From the NCBI GenBank assembly GCA_017592665.1, contig JAGFNW010000016.1, positions 1-64,000 on the forward strand: 64,000 bases of DNA, given 5' to 3'. A program made the translations under genes and the position numbers. Below are positions 35,212-44,513 of the stretch, piece by piece; the first letter of the stretch is position 1, and each line of letters starts with the position of its first letter. The notes below the pieces were generated by a model. It was not told the origin of the DNA and made no database searches. It worked only from the letters and a program-made list of their open reading frames with translations. The stretch comes from Streptosporangiaceae bacterium NEAU-GS5. GTDB taxonomy: Bacteria > Actinomycetota > Actinomycetes > Streptosporangiales > Streptosporangiaceae.

Positions 35212-35748
35212 ATGACATTCACCAGAACTCGGATCGCCGCGCTGGCCGCCGTACCGCTGATATTGACGGCGACGGCGTGCGGCGCGGCCGATGACGACGG
35301 CTCGATCGCCTCGGCGGCCGGCCCCTCGGGATCGTCTGGGGCGGCCGCCGGGCCATCGCCCGCCGCCTCGCCCGATGCCCTGAAGTTCGCCCAGTGCATG
35401 CGTGAGCACGGCATTGACATGCCCGATCCCGAGCCGGGCACCGACAAGGTCCAGATCCGGATCAACGGGAAGCCGGACGAGGCCAAGATGCAGGGCGCGC
35501 AGCAGGCGTGCCGGCGGTACAGCCCGATCGGAAACGGCCCCGGGAAGATCGATCCGGGCTTCCAGGACGCGGTGCTGAAATACACGAAATGTATGCGCGA
35601 CCACGGCGTCGACATGCCCGACCCGAAATTCGACGGCGGCCGGGTGATGATGGGCGGGCCGCGCGGAAATCCCGACTCCGCGGTCACCAAAAAGGCCGAC
35701 GAGGCCTGCCGGAAATTGTTGCCGGGCGAGCTGGGCGCGCCCCGGTGA
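35212..35748 (+). CDS. Lipoprotein of an ABC efflux operon
   Basis: 178 residues. The N-terminus is a lipoprotein signal with lipobox ([17 protein letters not shown], Cys23), then a Ser/Ala/Pro-rich spacer. The mature part contains two copies of a CMR(E/D)HG(I/V)DMPDP motif ([18 protein letters not shown] and [18 protein letters not shown]) with associated cysteines ([16 protein letters not shown]). I recognise this repeat from lipoproteins encoded beside MacAB-like efflux genes in actinomycetes, but no biochemical role is known to me. Its stop overlaps the GTG start of the adaptor gene (GTGA at 35745), showing tight coupling. It may be a cell-surface sensor or a substrate-handling subunit. 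Confidence 0.85.
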   Translation: MTFTRTRIAALAAVPLILTATACGAADDDGSIASAAGPSGSSGAAAGPSPAASPDALKFAQCMREHGIDMPDPEPGTDKVQIRINGKPDEAKMQGAQQACRRYSPIGNGPGKIDPGFQDAVLKYTKCMRDHGVDMPDPKFDGGRVMMGGPRGNPDSAVTKKADEACRKLLPGELGAPR

Positions 35749-36794
35749 AGCGCGGCGCGGTCATCGTGGGGGCCGCCGTCGTCGCCATCGGCGGCGGCGC
35801 GGCGGCCGCCGCCTTCACCGGTGGCGGGGCGGCGCCGGCGCCGACGGCCACCCCCTCGGCCACCGCCGAGATCACCCGGTCCGACCTTGTCGACACCAAG
35901 GACGTGGACGGCACGCTCGGCTACTCCGGCCGCCGGGTGCTGCCCAACCAGGCGCAGGGCACCGTGACCCGGATCCGCGACGAGGGCGCGGTCGTGCGCC
36001 GCGGTGGCTGGCTCTACCAGGTCGCCGGGCGCCCCGTGATCCTCATGTACGGAAATATCCCGATCTATCGGCGTCTGGCGTACGGGGTGGAGGGCAAGGA
36101 CGTCGAGCAACTCGAGCGCAACCTGGAGGCGCTGGGCTACGACCCAGGAACGGTCGACGAAAACTTTTCGGGCCTGACCGCGAAAGCCGTTCGAGACTGG
36201 CAGGACGACAACAACCTGCCGGAAACCGGGGCTGTCGACAGCGCACAGGTGATCGTCGGCTCGGGCCCCCTCCGCATCGCCGAGGCGACCGCAGAAAAGG
36301 GCGACCCGGCAGGACGATCGGTCGTCACCACGACGAGCACGAAGCGGATCGTCCACGTCGACCTGCCCGCCTCCGACCAGCAGCTGGCCCGGCTCGGGGC
36401 GCGCTGCGGGCTGGAACTGCCCACCGGAACCACGACGACCGGGACGATCACCGCGATCGGCACGGTCGCCCAACCGGCCAAGCAACAGGGCGGCGAGGCC
36501 ACGATCGACCTCGAGGTGACCGTCAAGGGCCGCCTCGGCCGGCTCGACCAGGCCCCCATCACGGTCAGCCTGCAGAGCGAACGCCACAAGAACGTCCTGT
36601 CCGTCCCCGTCGAGGCCCTCCTCGCCCTCCGCGAGGGCGGCTACGGCATCCGCCTGGCCGGCGGCCAGGTGATCCCCGTCACCCCCGGCCTCTTCGCCGC
36701 CGGCCGCGTCGAGATCTCCACCCCCACCGACGCCCCCCTCACCCCCTCTCTCACCCTCACCCCCGGCCAAAAAGTCGAGGTCCCCCCCTCATGA
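35745..36794 (+). CDS. Efflux adaptor (MacA/HlyD-like) with a peptidoglycan-binding-type domain
   Basis: 349 residues from GTG 35745. A single N-terminal membrane/signal segment ([20 protein letters not shown]) is followed by an extracytoplasmic body. The pieces are: [20 protein letters not shown], a PG_binding_1-type helical repeat ([40 protein letters not shown]), and barrel-like regions at the C-terminus ([20 protein letters not shown]). This arrangement is common in actinobacterial adaptors of MacB-type exporters. It overlaps the lipoprotein stop at its start and the ATPase start at its end. Expected role: linking the membrane ABC transporter to the cell wall. Confidence 0.9.
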   Translation: MKRGAVIVGAAVVAIGGGAAAAAFTGGGAAPAPTATPSATAEITRSDLVDTKDVDGTLGYSGRRVLPNQAQGTVTRIRDEGAVVRRGGWLYQVAGRPVILMYGNIPIYRRLAYGVEGKDVEQLERNLEALGYDPGTVDENFSGLTAKAVRDWQDDNNLPETGAVDSAQVIVGSGPLRIAEATAEKGDPAGRSVVTTTSTKRIVHVDLPASDQQLARLGARCGLELPTGTTTTGTITAIGTVAQPAKQQGGEATIDLEVTVKGRLGRLDQAPITVSLQSERHKNVLSVPVEALLALREGGYGIRLAGGQVIPVTPGLFAAGRVEISTPTDAPLTPSLTLTPGQKVEVPPS

Positions 36795-37558
36795 CCCGTG
36801 ATCTTGCAGGAATTCCCGAACCCCAGGTCACCCCCGGTCGTGATCATGCACTTTCTCCCGCCCCGCAGGTCAGCGAGCCGGTGATCTTGCTGTCCGGGGT
36901 GTCGAAGTCCTACCCCGGAGGCGTACACGCCCTGCGGGAGGTCGACCTGCGGGTCGACGCGGGCGAGCTGGTCGCCATCGTCGGGCCGTCCGGGTCGGGC
37001 AAGTCGACCATGCTCCACCTCATCGGCACGCTTGACCGGCCGTCGGCCGGCAGCGTCCGGATCGCCGGATACGACGTGGCCGACCTGACCGACCGCGAGC
37101 TGTCGGCGCTCCGCGCCCGGCGCATCGGTTTCGTGTTCCAGCAGTTCCATCTGGCCGACGGCGTACCCGCGCTCGACAACGTGGCGGACGGCCTGCTCTA
37201 CGCGGGGGTGGCAAGGCGCGAACGGCGCGAGCGCGCGGCCGCCGCGCTGGAGCGGGTCGGGCTCGCCCACCGGCTGGACCACCGGCCGAACGAACTGTCC
37301 GGCGGCGAGAAGCAGCGGGTGGCCGTGGCCAGGGCCGTGCTCGGCGAGCCGGCGCTGCTGCTGGCCGACGAGCCGACCGGAAACCTCGACAGCGCGTCCG
37401 GCGCCGAGGTCCTGGCCGTGCTGCGCGAGCTCAACGCGGCCGGGACCACGGTCGCGATCATCACGCACGACGCCGAGGTGGCCGACGCCGCGCCGCGCCG
37501 CGTGCACCTCCGGGACGGGCTCGTGGTCACCGACACAGCAAGAGTGGGGGCGCGATGA
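36791..37558 (+). CDS. MacB/LolD-type ABC transporter ATPase
   Basis: 255 residues, ATGA overlap with the adaptor. Walker [22 protein letters not shown]-loop [20 protein letters not shown], signature [18 protein letters not shown] and Walker [17 protein letters not shown] are all canonical for the MacB/LolD group, as is the final [20 protein letters not shown]. The first 30 residues (to about [10 protein letters not shown]) are an atypical extension. It powers the FtsX-type permease encoded next, with which it overlaps by four bases. Such mechanotransmission transporters export peptides, antibiotics or act on the cell envelope rather than importing solutes. Confidence 0.95.
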   Translation: MTRDLAGIPEPQVTPGRDHALSPAPQVSEPVILLSGVSKSYPGGVHALREVDLRVDAGELVAIVGPSGSGKSTMLHLIGTLDRPSAGSVRIAGYDVADLTDRELSALRARRIGFVFQQFHLADGVPALDNVADGLLYAGVARRERRERAAAALERVGLAHRLDHRPNELSGGEKQRVAVARAVLGEPALLLADEPTGNLDSASGAEVLAVLRELNAAGTTVAIITHDAEVADAAPRRVHLRDGLVVTDTARVGAR

Positions 37559-38745
37559 GCGAGCCGATGAAACCTGCCCGGCTGGCGGTCGGCGACCTGA
37601 TCCGGGTGGGCGGCGCGGGACTCCGGGCCCGGCCTACGCGGGTGCTGCTGTCGGCGCTCGGCATCGCCATCGGCATCGCGACGATGGTCGCCGTCGTCGG
37701 GATCTCCTCCTCCAGCAAGGCCAAGCTGCTGAACGAGCTCGACAAGCTGGGCACCAACATGCTCACGGTGACGCCCGGCCAGACGCTGTTCGGCGAGGAC
37801 GCCACGCTGCCGAAGGAGGCGCCGGCGATGATCCGCGCCATCGGCCCTGTGCGTACGGCCGGCGCGACCGGCAAGACCGGTGAGAACGTCTACCGGACGG
37901 ACCGGATCCCGGCGACCCAGACGGCCGGGCTCACGGTCCAGGCCACGTCGCTGGACCTGCCCGGCACCCTGCAGACGGCGGTTCGGAGCGGCGTCTGGCT
38001 CAACGCGGCGACCGCGCGCGAGCGGGCGGTCGTGCTCGGCGCGGTGGCGGCGCAGCGGCTGGGCGCCGAGCCCGGCCAGTCAGTGTGGATCAAGGGTCAG
38101 TGGTGGACGGTCGTCGGCGTGCTGGAGATCTCGCCGCTCGCGCCGGACATCGACCGGTCGGCGCTGATCGGGTTCACGGCCGCCGAGCGCTACCTGAACT
38201 TCGATGGCTACCCGACCACGATCTACACGCGTTCGGCCGACGACGCGGTGACCGACGTTCGCGGGGTCCTCCCCCGTACGGCCAACCCGGAGAACCCCGA
38301 GGAGGTCAACGTGAGCCGGCCGTCGGACGCGCTGGCGGCGCGGGCCGCGGCGGCGGGGGCGTTCACGAACCTGCTCCTCGGGATCGGCGCGGTGGCACTG
38401 CTGGTCGGCGGCGTCGGCGTCGCCAACACCATGGTCATCTCGGTGCTGGAACGCCGCCGCGAGATCGGCCTGCGCCGCTCGCTCGGCGCGACGCGGGCGA
38501 ATGTGCGGCTCCAGTTCCTGACCGAGTCGCTGCTGCTGTCCGGACTGGGCGGAGTGGCGGGGGCCCTGCTCGGCGCGATCGTCACCGTGGCGTACGCCAC
38601 CTGGCGCGACCTTCCGCCGGTGCTGCCCGCCTGGGCTCCCGCCGGCGGCCTGGCCGCGACGCTGCTGGTCGGCACCGTGGCCGGCATCTACCCCGCCGCC
38701 CGCGCCGCCCGCATGTCACCCACCCTCGCGCTCTCCACCACTTAA
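37555..38745 (+). CDS. FtsX/MacB-type ABC permease
   Basis: 396 residues, ATGA overlap with the ATPase gene. The topology is that of a four-helix MacB-type permease: helix 1 near residues 25-50 ([20 protein letters not shown]), then a large extracellular MacB periplasmic domain ([20 protein letters not shown]), and three C-terminal helices ([60 protein letters not shown]). The [20 protein letters not shown] coupling loop is canonical. It completes the lipoprotein-adaptor-ATPase-permease operon. The adjacent two-component system is the likely regulator. No stop-codon overlap with the regulator gene; 63 bases separate them. Confidence 0.94.
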   Translation: MSEPMKPARLAVGDLIRVGGAGLRARPTRVLLSALGIAIGIATMVAVVGISSSSKAKLLNELDKLGTNMLTVTPGQTLFGEDATLPKEAPAMIRAIGPVRTAGATGKTGENVYRTDRIPATQTAGLTVQATSLDLPGTLQTAVRSGVWLNAATARERAVVLGAVAAQRLGAEPGQSVWIKGQWWTVVGVLEISPLAPDIDRSALIGFTAAERYLNFDGYPTTIYTRSADDAVTDVRGVLPRTANPENPEEVNVSRPSDALAARAAAAGAFTNLLLGIGAVALLVGGVGVANTMVISVLERRREIGLRRSLGATRANVRLQFLTESLLLSGLGGVAGALLGAIVTVAYATWRDLPPVLPAWAPAGGLAATLLVGTVAGIYPAARAARMSPTLALSTT

Positions 38746-38779
38746 CCGTCGCATTCAGGAACGCCTTCCCTTAACTCAC

Positions 38780-38789
38780 GTTTAGCGGC
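38780..38789 (+). promoter_or_regulatory. Motif before the response-regulator gene
   Basis: GTTTAGCGGC, 20-29 bases upstream of the response-regulator start, differs at one base from GTTTAACGGC at the same distance upstream of the efflux operon (35183-35192). Candidate half-site for an OmpR-type regulator. Confidence 0.4.
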
Positions 38790-38808
38790 TGTCAGGGAGT
38801 CTTACGCC

Positions 38809-39462
38809 ATGCGCGTGCTGATTGCGGAGGATGAGCGGGTCCTGGCGGACACGGTCGCGACCGGGTTGCGGCGCGAGACCATGGCGGTCGACGTGGTGTA
38901 CGACGGGTCGGCCGCCCTGGAGCGGGCCATGGTCAACGACTACGACGTGATCGTGCTGGACCGCGACCTGCCGGAGATGCACGGCGACGAGGTGTGCCGC
39001 GCGCTCGCCGCCGGGCGGAACCCGGCCCGGATCATCATGCTCACGGCCGCCGGCGACCTGCGGTCGAAGGTGGAGGGCCTGTCGATCGGCGCGGACGACT
39101 ATCTGCCGAAGCCGTTCGACTTCCCCGAGCTGGTGGCGCGGCTGCGGGCGCTCGCACGGCGGGCGACGCAGATGGTGCCGCCCGTGCTGGAGCGGGCCGG
39201 GGTGACGCTCGATCCGGCGCGCCGCGAGGTGTACCGGGACGGGCGATACGTGGCGCTCAGCCCCAAGGAGTTCGCCGTGCTGGAGGTCCTCCTGCGCGCC
39301 GGCGGGACCGTGGTCAGCGCGGAGGATCTGCTGGAGAAGGCATGGGACGAGAACATCAGCTATTTCACCAACTCCGTACGGGTGACGGTCATGACGCTGC
39401 GCAAGAAGCTGGGCGCGCCACCGGTGATCGAGACCGTGACCGGCGCGGGATATCGGCTGTGA
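38809..39462 (+). CDS. OmpR-family response regulator
   Basis: 217 residues with AGGGAG before the ATG. The receiver domain has the acidic pocket Glu7/Asp8 (VLIAEDERV), phospho-acceptor Asp51 (DVIVLDRDLPEMHG), Thr79 and Lys101 (YLPKPFDFPEL). The C-terminal winged helix (RYVALSPKEFAVLEVLLRAG, SYFTNSVRVTVMTLRKKLGA) is of OmpR/PhoB type. The stop overlaps the GTG start of the histidine kinase. The pair most likely senses envelope stress or a drug and regulates the efflux operon just upstream; the shared GTTTARCGGC motif supports this but is not proof. Confidence 0.96.
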   Translation: MRVLIAEDERVLADTVATGLRRETMAVDVVYDGSAALERAMVNDYDVIVLDRDLPEMHGDEVCRALAAGRNPARIIMLTAAGDLRSKVEGLSIGADDYLPKPFDFPELVARLRALARRATQMVPPVLERAGVTLDPARREVYRDGRYVALSPKEFAVLEVLLRAGGTVVSAEDLLEKAWDENISYFTNSVRVTVMTLRKKLGAPPVIETVTGAGYRL

Positions 39463-40619
39463 GGCTCGTCGAGCGGCGGATGCCGGTGCGCTGGCGGCTC
39501 ACGCTCGTGCACGGCAGCGTCTTCTTCCTGACGGCTGTGGTCTTCGTGGCCTTCAACTACCTGTTCGTCAACCAGATCATCAACCGGCGGTTCCAATATC
39601 GGGTCGACCGCGGCACGGTCGTGCAGCTGGGCACCAATCCTCTGCCGCCCATCAACGACAAGCTCTTCCTCGCGACGTTGGACACCGCGGTCGACACCTA
39701 CCGTGACATGGTCATGAACTCGCTCGTGTGGTGGTCGCTGGCCTCGGCCGCCGTCATCGGGCTGATCGGGCTGGCGGCCGGCTGGCTCGTGGCGCGCCGG
39801 GCGCTGGCCCCGCTGCAGACCGTCACCGAGACCGCGCGCCGCCTGTCCGACAGCACCCTCCATCAGCGCATCTCTCTCGCGGGGCCGCGCGATGAGATCA
39901 GGGAGCTGGCCGACACGTTCGACTCGATGCTGGAGCGGCTGGATCACGCCTTCGACGGGCAGCGGCGGTTCGTCGCCAACGCCTCGCACGAGCTGAAGAC
40001 GCCGCTCGCCATCGACCGCGCCCTGCTGCAGGTGGCGCTGGCCGACACGGCCGTGCCCGCCGGTCTCCGCCCCGTACGCGAGGAGTTGCTGGCGTCGAAC
40101 GCCCGCCAGGAACGGCTCATCGAAGGGTTGCTGATGCTGGCGCAGAGCGAGCGCGAACCGGCCACGCGGGAGCCGGTCGACCTGCGCGACCTGGCCGGGG
40201 GCGGCACCGAGCCGGCGCCGGCGCTCGGCGATCCCGTGCTGCTGGAACGGATGATCGCCAACCTGCTCGACAACGCCGACAAATACAACGACGAGCGCGG
40301 GATCGTGGAGATCCGCACCGGGGTCGAGAGCGGGCACGCGTACGTGACGGTCGAGAACACGGGCGCCATCGTCAACCCGGGGCAGGCGGCCGGGCTCTTC
40401 GAGCCTTTCCGCCGGTTGGAGCGCGACCGGATCGGCTCGGCCACGGGCGCCGGGCTGGGCCTGTCGATCGTGCGGGCCATCGCGCGCGCCCACGGGGGCG
40501 CCGCGTCGGCCGCCGCCCGCGAGGGCGGCGGCCTCGTGGTGACCGTGCGCCTCCCGGCGCGTTACTCCGTCGCCGGGGAGAAGACGCCGAACAGGTTGCC
40601 CGAGGTGTCGGTCATATAG
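39459..40619 (+). CDS. Sensor histidine kinase, EnvZ/HAMP class
   Basis: 386 residues from GTG 39459 (GTGA overlap). Two transmembrane helices (about 19-40 and 90-112: GSVFFLTAVVFVAFNYLFVN; LASAAVIGLIGLAAGWLVAR) flank a short extracellular sensor of about 50 residues. HAMP follows, then the phospho-acceptor His177 in FVANASHELKTPLA, and the ATPase boxes N (MIANLLDNADKYN) and G (GSATGAGLGLSIVRAIARAH). The catalytic domain ends at about VTVRLPA; the last 18 or so residues run antisense through the end of the convergent VOC gene (58-base overlap), suggesting loss of an earlier stop. The small sensor suggests detection within or near the membrane. Confidence 0.95.
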   Translation: MRLVERRMPVRWRLTLVHGSVFFLTAVVFVAFNYLFVNQIINRRFQYRVDRGTVVQLGTNPLPPINDKLFLATLDTAVDTYRDMVMNSLVWWSLASAAVIGLIGLAAGWLVARRALAPLQTVTETARRLSDSTLHQRISLAGPRDEIRELADTFDSMLERLDHAFDGQRRFVANASHELKTPLAIDRALLQVALADTAVPAGLRPVREELLASNARQERLIEGLLMLAQSEREPATREPVDLRDLAGGGTEPAPALGDPVLLERMIANLLDNADKYNDERGIVEIRTGVESGHAYVTVENTGAIVNPGQAAGLFEPFRRLERDRIGSATGAGLGLSIVRAIARAHGGAASAAAREGGGLVVTVRLPARYSVAGEKTPNRLPEVSVI

Positions 40620-40945
40620 GCGAAGTCGGGGCCGGATGCGTTGCCGAGCTTCCGGAAGATCACCTTGCCGCCGAGCGACTCGGTCTTGTCACAGGCCGCG
40701 GCCACGTCTTCGACCACGACCGTGAAGATGCCGTGATTGGGGAACTGCCCCTTCGTGCCGAACAGGCCGCCACTCGGGCGGCCGTCGCCGTAGTCGATGA
40801 TGCGATAGTCCAGGCCGCCACCCACCGACTCTTCGTCGACCGTGAACCGCCAGCCGAACAGATCGCCGTAGAAGCGCTCGGCGCTCTCCGGGTCGTCGGT
40901 CGCGACCTCGAACCAGCTGACGGTGTTGAAGGCGGGAGTGCTCAT
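40562..40945 (-). CDS. VOC-superfamily (glyoxalase-like) protein
   Basis: 127 residues: NTVSWFEVATDDPESAERFY, GDLFGWRFTVDEES, GIFTVVVEDVAAACDKTESL and the ending FAYMTDTSGNLFGVFSP. This is the common glyoxalase/bleomycin-resistance-like VOC fold with paired beta-alpha-beta-beta-beta units. The family includes many uncharacterised actinobacterial members of this length. Its 3' end overlaps the histidine kinase by 58 bases on the opposite strand. It is transcribed in the same direction as the WYL regulators upstream and could be regulated by one of them. Substrate unknown. Confidence 0.88.
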   Translation of the reverse strand: MSTPAFNTVSWFEVATDDPESAERFYGDLFGWRFTVDEESVGGGLDYRIIDYGDGRPSGGLFGTKGQFPNHGIFTVVVEDVAAACDKTESLGGKVIFRKLGNASGPDFAYMTDTSGNLFGVFSPATE

Positions 40946-41013
40946 CTTTCCTCCATGTTTTCGCTGATGAGCCCAGTCTCCGAGGTGGTCGCGACAACCC
41001 TGTGTCGGTGTTT

Positions 41014-41730
41014 CTAATCAAGAACCGGAATTCTTGTGATCATGGCGGGGATGTCGGCGTCGAAGTCGGCCAGCGGCCTTTCGTCCGCCGGCTCGTCGGT
41101 GACCTCGGCGGAGGCGATCCGGTCGAGCCGGAAGACCCGGACCGCGTCGCGCAGCCGGCACCAGGCGACCAGATACCACGTGCCGCCGCGGCCGCTGACG
41201 AACGCGCCCGGCTCGACCGCGCGCTCGGTCGGCACCCCGTCGACGTCGGCATAACAGATCCGCAGGACCCGATGGCGGAGCAGGGCATCCTCGATGCAGC
41301 GCACGACGGCGCTCGACGGACCGGCCCGCACGGGCTCGACGCCCACCATGATCTGCACGCGGGTGGCCAGCACCCTGGCCCGGTCACCCTGCGGACCGGG
41401 CATGGCGGCGACCAGCTTTCGCAGCGCACTGCGCGCGTGCTCGGCGAAAGGCTGGTCGCCGCCGCGGGAGAGCGCGATCGCGACGGCCACGGCCTCTTCT
41501 GGGCTGAAGTTGAGCGGGGGAAGGGACATGCTCTTCTCCAGCGCGTAGCCGCCCCTGCGGCCGGGCTCGGCGTAAATGGGGACGCCGGACTGCTGCAGGG
41601 CCGCGATGTCGCGCTCGATGGTGCGCGTGCTCACGTCGAACCGGACGCCCAGCTCACGGGCGGACTGGCAGCGCGGGGCGATCGCCCGCAACTGCTCGAC
41701 CAGCGCGTACAACCTGTCGGTGCGGTTCAC
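41014..41730 (-). CDS. WYL-domain transcriptional regulator (YafY-like)
   Basis: 238 residues. N-terminal HTH_11/DeoR-type helix-turn-helix (RLYALVEQLRAIAPRCQSAR, VSTRTIERDIAALQQSGVPI), the linker (NFSPEEAVAVAIALSRG) and the ligand-binding WYL domain (GRGGTWYLVAWCRLRDAVRV, FRLDRIASAEVTDE) are all present. WYL proteins bind nucleic acids or small ligands, and several control stress or phage-defence genes. It lies nine bases downstream of a second, shorter WYL gene. Its own target could be the VOC gene downstream. It is not a PafB/PafC pair: those are linked to pafA and have C-terminal extensions that are absent here. Confidence 0.93.
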   Translation of the reverse strand: MNRTDRLYALVEQLRAIAPRCQSARELGVRFDVSTRTIERDIAALQQSGVPIYAEPGRRGGYALEKSMSLPPLNFSPEEAVAVAIALSRGGDQPFAEHARSALRKLVAAMPGPQGDRARVLATRVQIMVGVEPVRAGPSSAVVRCIEDALLRHRVLRICYADVDGVPTERAVEPGAFVSGRGGTWYLVAWCRLRDAVRVFRLDRIASAEVTDEPADERPLADFDADIPAMITRIPVLD

Positions 41731-41739
41731 GCCGCGAGG

Positions 41740-42219
41740 CTACAAGCCGCCACCGACAATTCCCGCGAGCTCCTCCAGGCGCTCGCGGCCGGGCTCGGGA
41801 AAGCGCTCGTCAGTGACCTCGGCGCCCATGATCCGGTCGAGCCGGAAGACCCGCACATCCTCGCGGAGCCGGCACCAGGCGACCAGATACCAGTGGCCGC
41901 CTCGGCCGCCCAGGCAGATGCTCGGCTCCACGTCGCGGGTGGTGCGCACGCCCTTGGTCGACAGATAGTCGACGCGCAGCACGAACCGGCCGGCCAGCGC
42001 CTGATCGATGGCGCGCTTGACCGCCTCGAACCCGCCGAGCGCATAGCCCCCCGCGTCGACGACGATCGGCACGCCGGAACGCTGCAGCTCGCCCACGTCA
42101 CGCACGATCGTGGTCTTGCTGACGCCCAGACGCTCGCCTAATCGGCGCGCGGAGACCGCACCGGGAGCCCTCGCCTCGAGCTCGGCGACGATCGCCGTCA
42201 GCCGCTCCGGTCGCTTCAC
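41740..42219 (-). CDS. Short WYL-domain regulator
   Basis: 159 residues. Helix-turn-helix (RLTAIVAELEARAPGAVSAR, VSKTTIVRDVGELQRSGVPI) is followed almost at once by the WYL domain (FVLRVDYLSTKGVRTTRDVE, GRGGHWYLVAWCRLREDVRV, FRLDRIMGAEVTDE). The 70-residue linker region seen in the adjacent 238-residue regulator is missing. The two share long similar segments around the WYL core, so they are paralogues, probably from a tandem duplication followed by an internal deletion. The gene order (short then long) and nine-base gap suggest one transcript. It could act alone or as a heterodimer. Confidence 0.88.
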   Translation of the reverse strand: MKRPERLTAIVAELEARAPGAVSARRLGERLGVSKTTIVRDVGELQRSGVPIVVDAGGYALGGFEAVKRAIDQALAGRFVLRVDYLSTKGVRTTRDVEPSICLGGRGGHWYLVAWCRLREDVRVFRLDRIMGAEVTDERFPEPGRERLEELAGIVGGGL

Positions 42220-42234
42220 ACAGTAAAATCTACG

Positions 42235-43251
42235 TCACGCATCCGACAAAATCCCGCTCAACGGCCGCGTGTTGACGATCCTTTCGGGCTCGATCCCACA
42301 CTGGGCGGCCCGCACGCATCCGTTGCTCTGCCAGTCGAGCTGGCCGGGCGCGTGCGCGTCGGAGTCGATCGCGAAGTCGCAGCCCATCTCGTACGCGAGA
42401 CGCATCAGCCGCTTGGGCGGGTCGAGCCGGTCGGGCCGCGAGTTGATCTCGACGGCCACCCCGAACTGGCGGCACGCCTCGAAGACGATCTCAGCCTCGA
42501 AGGACGACTCGGGCCGCAGCCCGCCACGCCTGCCGCCCGCCTGCACCACCCGGCCCGTGCAATGGCCGAGCACGTCGACGTGCGGATTGGCGACCGCGGT
42601 GATCATCCGCCTGGTCATGCCCTCGGAGTCCATCCGGAGGTTGGAGTGCACGCTGGCGACCACCACGTCGAGCCGGGCCAGCAGATCGGGCTCCTGGTCG
42701 AGACCACCGTCGCCGAGGATGTCGACCTCGATGCCGGTGAGGATCCGGAACGGCGCCAGCTTCTCGTTGAGCTCGGCGACCACGTCGAGCTGGGCGCGCA
42801 GCCGCTCGGCGGTGAGCCCGTTGGCGACGGTCAGGCGCGGCGAGTGGTCGGTCAGCGCCAGGTATTCGTGGCCGAGGGCCTGCGCCTCACGCGCCATGTC
42901 CTCGATGGAGGAGCCGCCGTCGGACCAGTCGGAGTGGCTGTGCAGGTCGCCCTTCAAGGCGTCTCTGATGAGGCGGGTCGCGTCGTCGAGGTCGGTGTCC
43001 TTGGTGTCCTCGAGGCGCCGGAGGTAGGTGGGCACCTTGCCGTCGAGCGCCTCGGCGACGGCGAGCGCGGTCACCTTGCCGATGCCCTTGAGGCCGGTCA
43101 GGCCGCCGTTCTTGACGAGCCGATCCAGCTCGCCAGGGGGCAGCTCGGCGATCGTGGCGGCGGCGCCGCGAAAAGCGCGCACGCGGTAGGTGGGCTCTCC
43201 GGCCCGCTCCAGCAACGTCGCGATCCGCTTCAGCGCCTCGACCGGGTCCAT
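42235..43251 (-). CDS. PHP-domain phosphoesterase with N-terminal HhH domain (PolX-like)
   Basis: 338 residues from ATG 43249-43251. Residues 1-95 form a helix-hairpin-helix domain like the N-terminus of DNA polymerase X (TYRVRAFRGAAATIAELPPG, GLTGLKGIGKVTALAVAEAL). The PHP domain follows, with metal ligands in GDLHSHSDWSDGGSSIEDMA, YLALTDHSPRL, ILTGIEVDILGDGGLD, VVASVHSN, GHCTGR and AIDSDAHAPGQL. The polymerase palm domain is absent. PHP enzymes hydrolyse phosphate esters and often have nuclease or histidinol-phosphatase-like activity; DNA repair is plausible because of the HhH region. It is divergent from fasR with 62 bases between. Confidence 0.93.
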   Translation of the reverse strand: MDPVEALKRIATLLERAGEPTYRVRAFRGAAATIAELPPGELDRLVKNGGLTGLKGIGKVTALAVAEALDGKVPTYLRRLEDTKDTDLDDATRLIRDALKGDLHSHSDWSDGGSSIEDMAREAQALGHEYLALTDHSPRLTVANGLTAERLRAQLDVVAELNEKLAPFRILTGIEVDILGDGGLDQEPDLLARLDVVVASVHSNLRMDSEGMTRRMITAVANPHVDVLGHCTGRVVQAGGRRGGLRPESSFEAEIVFEACRQFGVAVEINSRPDRLDPPKRLMRLAYEMGCDFAIDSDAHAPGQLDWQSNGCVRAAQCGIEPERIVNTRPLSGILSDA

Positions 43252-43312
43252 GCGACAAGCATGGCACCGGCGCAAGTCCACGGCATCCAGGATGACCTGG
43301 CACGCTAGAGAC

Positions 43313-44491
43313 GTGGACGACACGCTGCACCGAAGGGCCCGCGAGATCGGTGGCACCCGCGAGGACACCGCCCGCCGGCTCGACCGCGCCATGGGGAGCC
43401 TGGGCACCGCCGCGATGGCGCGGATGGAGGAGCGTCTGTCCTGGTATCGGGCGCTGTCCGCGGAGGACAGGTCGTGGGTGGGGCTGGTCGCCCAGGCGGG
43501 CATCGCGGCCTTCGTCGAGTGGTTCGGGCACGCCGGCGAGGGGCGTCCGACGCCCAGCATCGAGTTCTTCGGCACGGCGCCGCGCGAGCTGAAGCGGAGC
43601 GTGTCCCTGCAACAGACGGTCGACCTCGTCCGCATCGTGGTCGAGGTGGTCGAGGCGCAGACGGCCGACCTCGCCGCCCCTGGCGGCGAGGAGGAGCTGC
43701 GCAACGCCATGCTGCGCTACACGCGGGACGTGGCCTTCGCCGCAGCCCAGGTGTACGCGCGCGAGGCCGAGGCCCGCGGCTCGTGGGACGCCCGGCTCGA
43801 GGCGCTGATCGTCGACGCCCTGGTCCGCGGCGAGGTCGACGACGGCCTCCATTCCTGGGCGGCCGCGCTCGGCTGGACCTCGTCGCCGGTCGTGGTCTTC
43901 GCGGGGTTCGCTCCCGACGCCGACCCGCAGAGCATCGTCGAAGGGCTGCGCGACAAGGGCCGCAGGGTCGCGCACGATCTGCTCGCGGGCGTCCAGGGCG
44001 ACCGGCTGATCGTGATCGTGGGCGGCGCCGACAGCATCAAGGAGGCGGCGCGCACGGTGGTCCCCCGGTTCGGTCCTGGGCCGATCGTCATCGGGCCTGA
44101 GGTGACCGACCTGCACGCGGCGGCCCGTTCGGCGCGGGCCGCGATCGCCGGGCTGCGCGCGGCGGGGGGCTGGCCCGACGCGCCGCGTCCGGTGCTGGCC
44201 GACGACCTGCTGGCCGAGCGCGCCATCGCGGGCGACGAGGACGCACGCAGCCAGCTCGTGGAGCACGTGTTCAAGCCGCTCGCCGGCACTCCCCTGCTTG
44301 ACACGCTGGCGACCTACCTGGAGCAGGGCACGTCCTTGGAGGCGACGGCGCGGTTGCTGTTCGTGCATCCCAACACGGTTCGCTACCGGCTCAGGAAGAT
44401 CACCGAGCTGACCGGATACCAGCCCACGGAAGGGCGATCCGCGTTCACGCTTCAGGTCGGTCTCATTCTTGGCCGCCTGACCGTAACGTAA
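43313..44491 (+). CDS. fasR: FasR-like PucR-family regulator of fatty-acid synthesis
   Basis: 392 residues from GTG 43313. The C-terminus carries the PucR helix-turn-helix (LLDTLATYLEQGTSLEATAR, LLFVHPNTVRYRLRKITELT). Upstream is a GGDEF-like/CdaR-type regulatory region (VVVFAGFAPDADPQSIVEGL; DRLIVIVGGADSIKE). The start is followed by conserved ELKRSVSLQQTVDLVRIVVE. In Streptomyces and relatives FasR sits directly upstream of fabD-fabH-acpP-fabF and activates that operon. The same synteny here supports the name. A 15-bp imperfect palindrome between it and fabD is a candidate binding site. Confidence 0.92.
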   Translation: MDDTLHRRAREIGGTREDTARRLDRAMGSLGTAAMARMEERLSWYRALSAEDRSWVGLVAQAGIAAFVEWFGHAGEGRPTPSIEFFGTAPRELKRSVSLQQTVDLVRIVVEVVEAQTADLAAPGGEEELRNAMLRYTRDVAFAAAQVYAREAEARGSWDARLEALIVDALVRGEVDDGLHSWAAALGWTSSPVVVFAGFAPDADPQSIVEGLRDKGRRVAHDLLAGVQGDRLIVIVGGADSIKEAARTVVPRFGPGPIVIGPEVTDLHAAARSARAAIAGLRAAGGWPDAPRPVLADDLLAERAIAGDEDARSQLVEHVFKPLAGTPLLDTLATYLEQGTSLEATARLLFVHPNTVRYRLRKITELTGYQPTEGRSAFTLQVGLILGRLTVT

Positions 44492-44513
44492 GAAATCGGG
44501 CCGAAACGCGAGC

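Noticed and set aside
41014-42219. The two WYL genes as pafB/pafC
   Set aside because: They are far from pafA, belong to the YafY-like HTH-WYL type, and lack the extended C-terminal domain of PafB/PafC.
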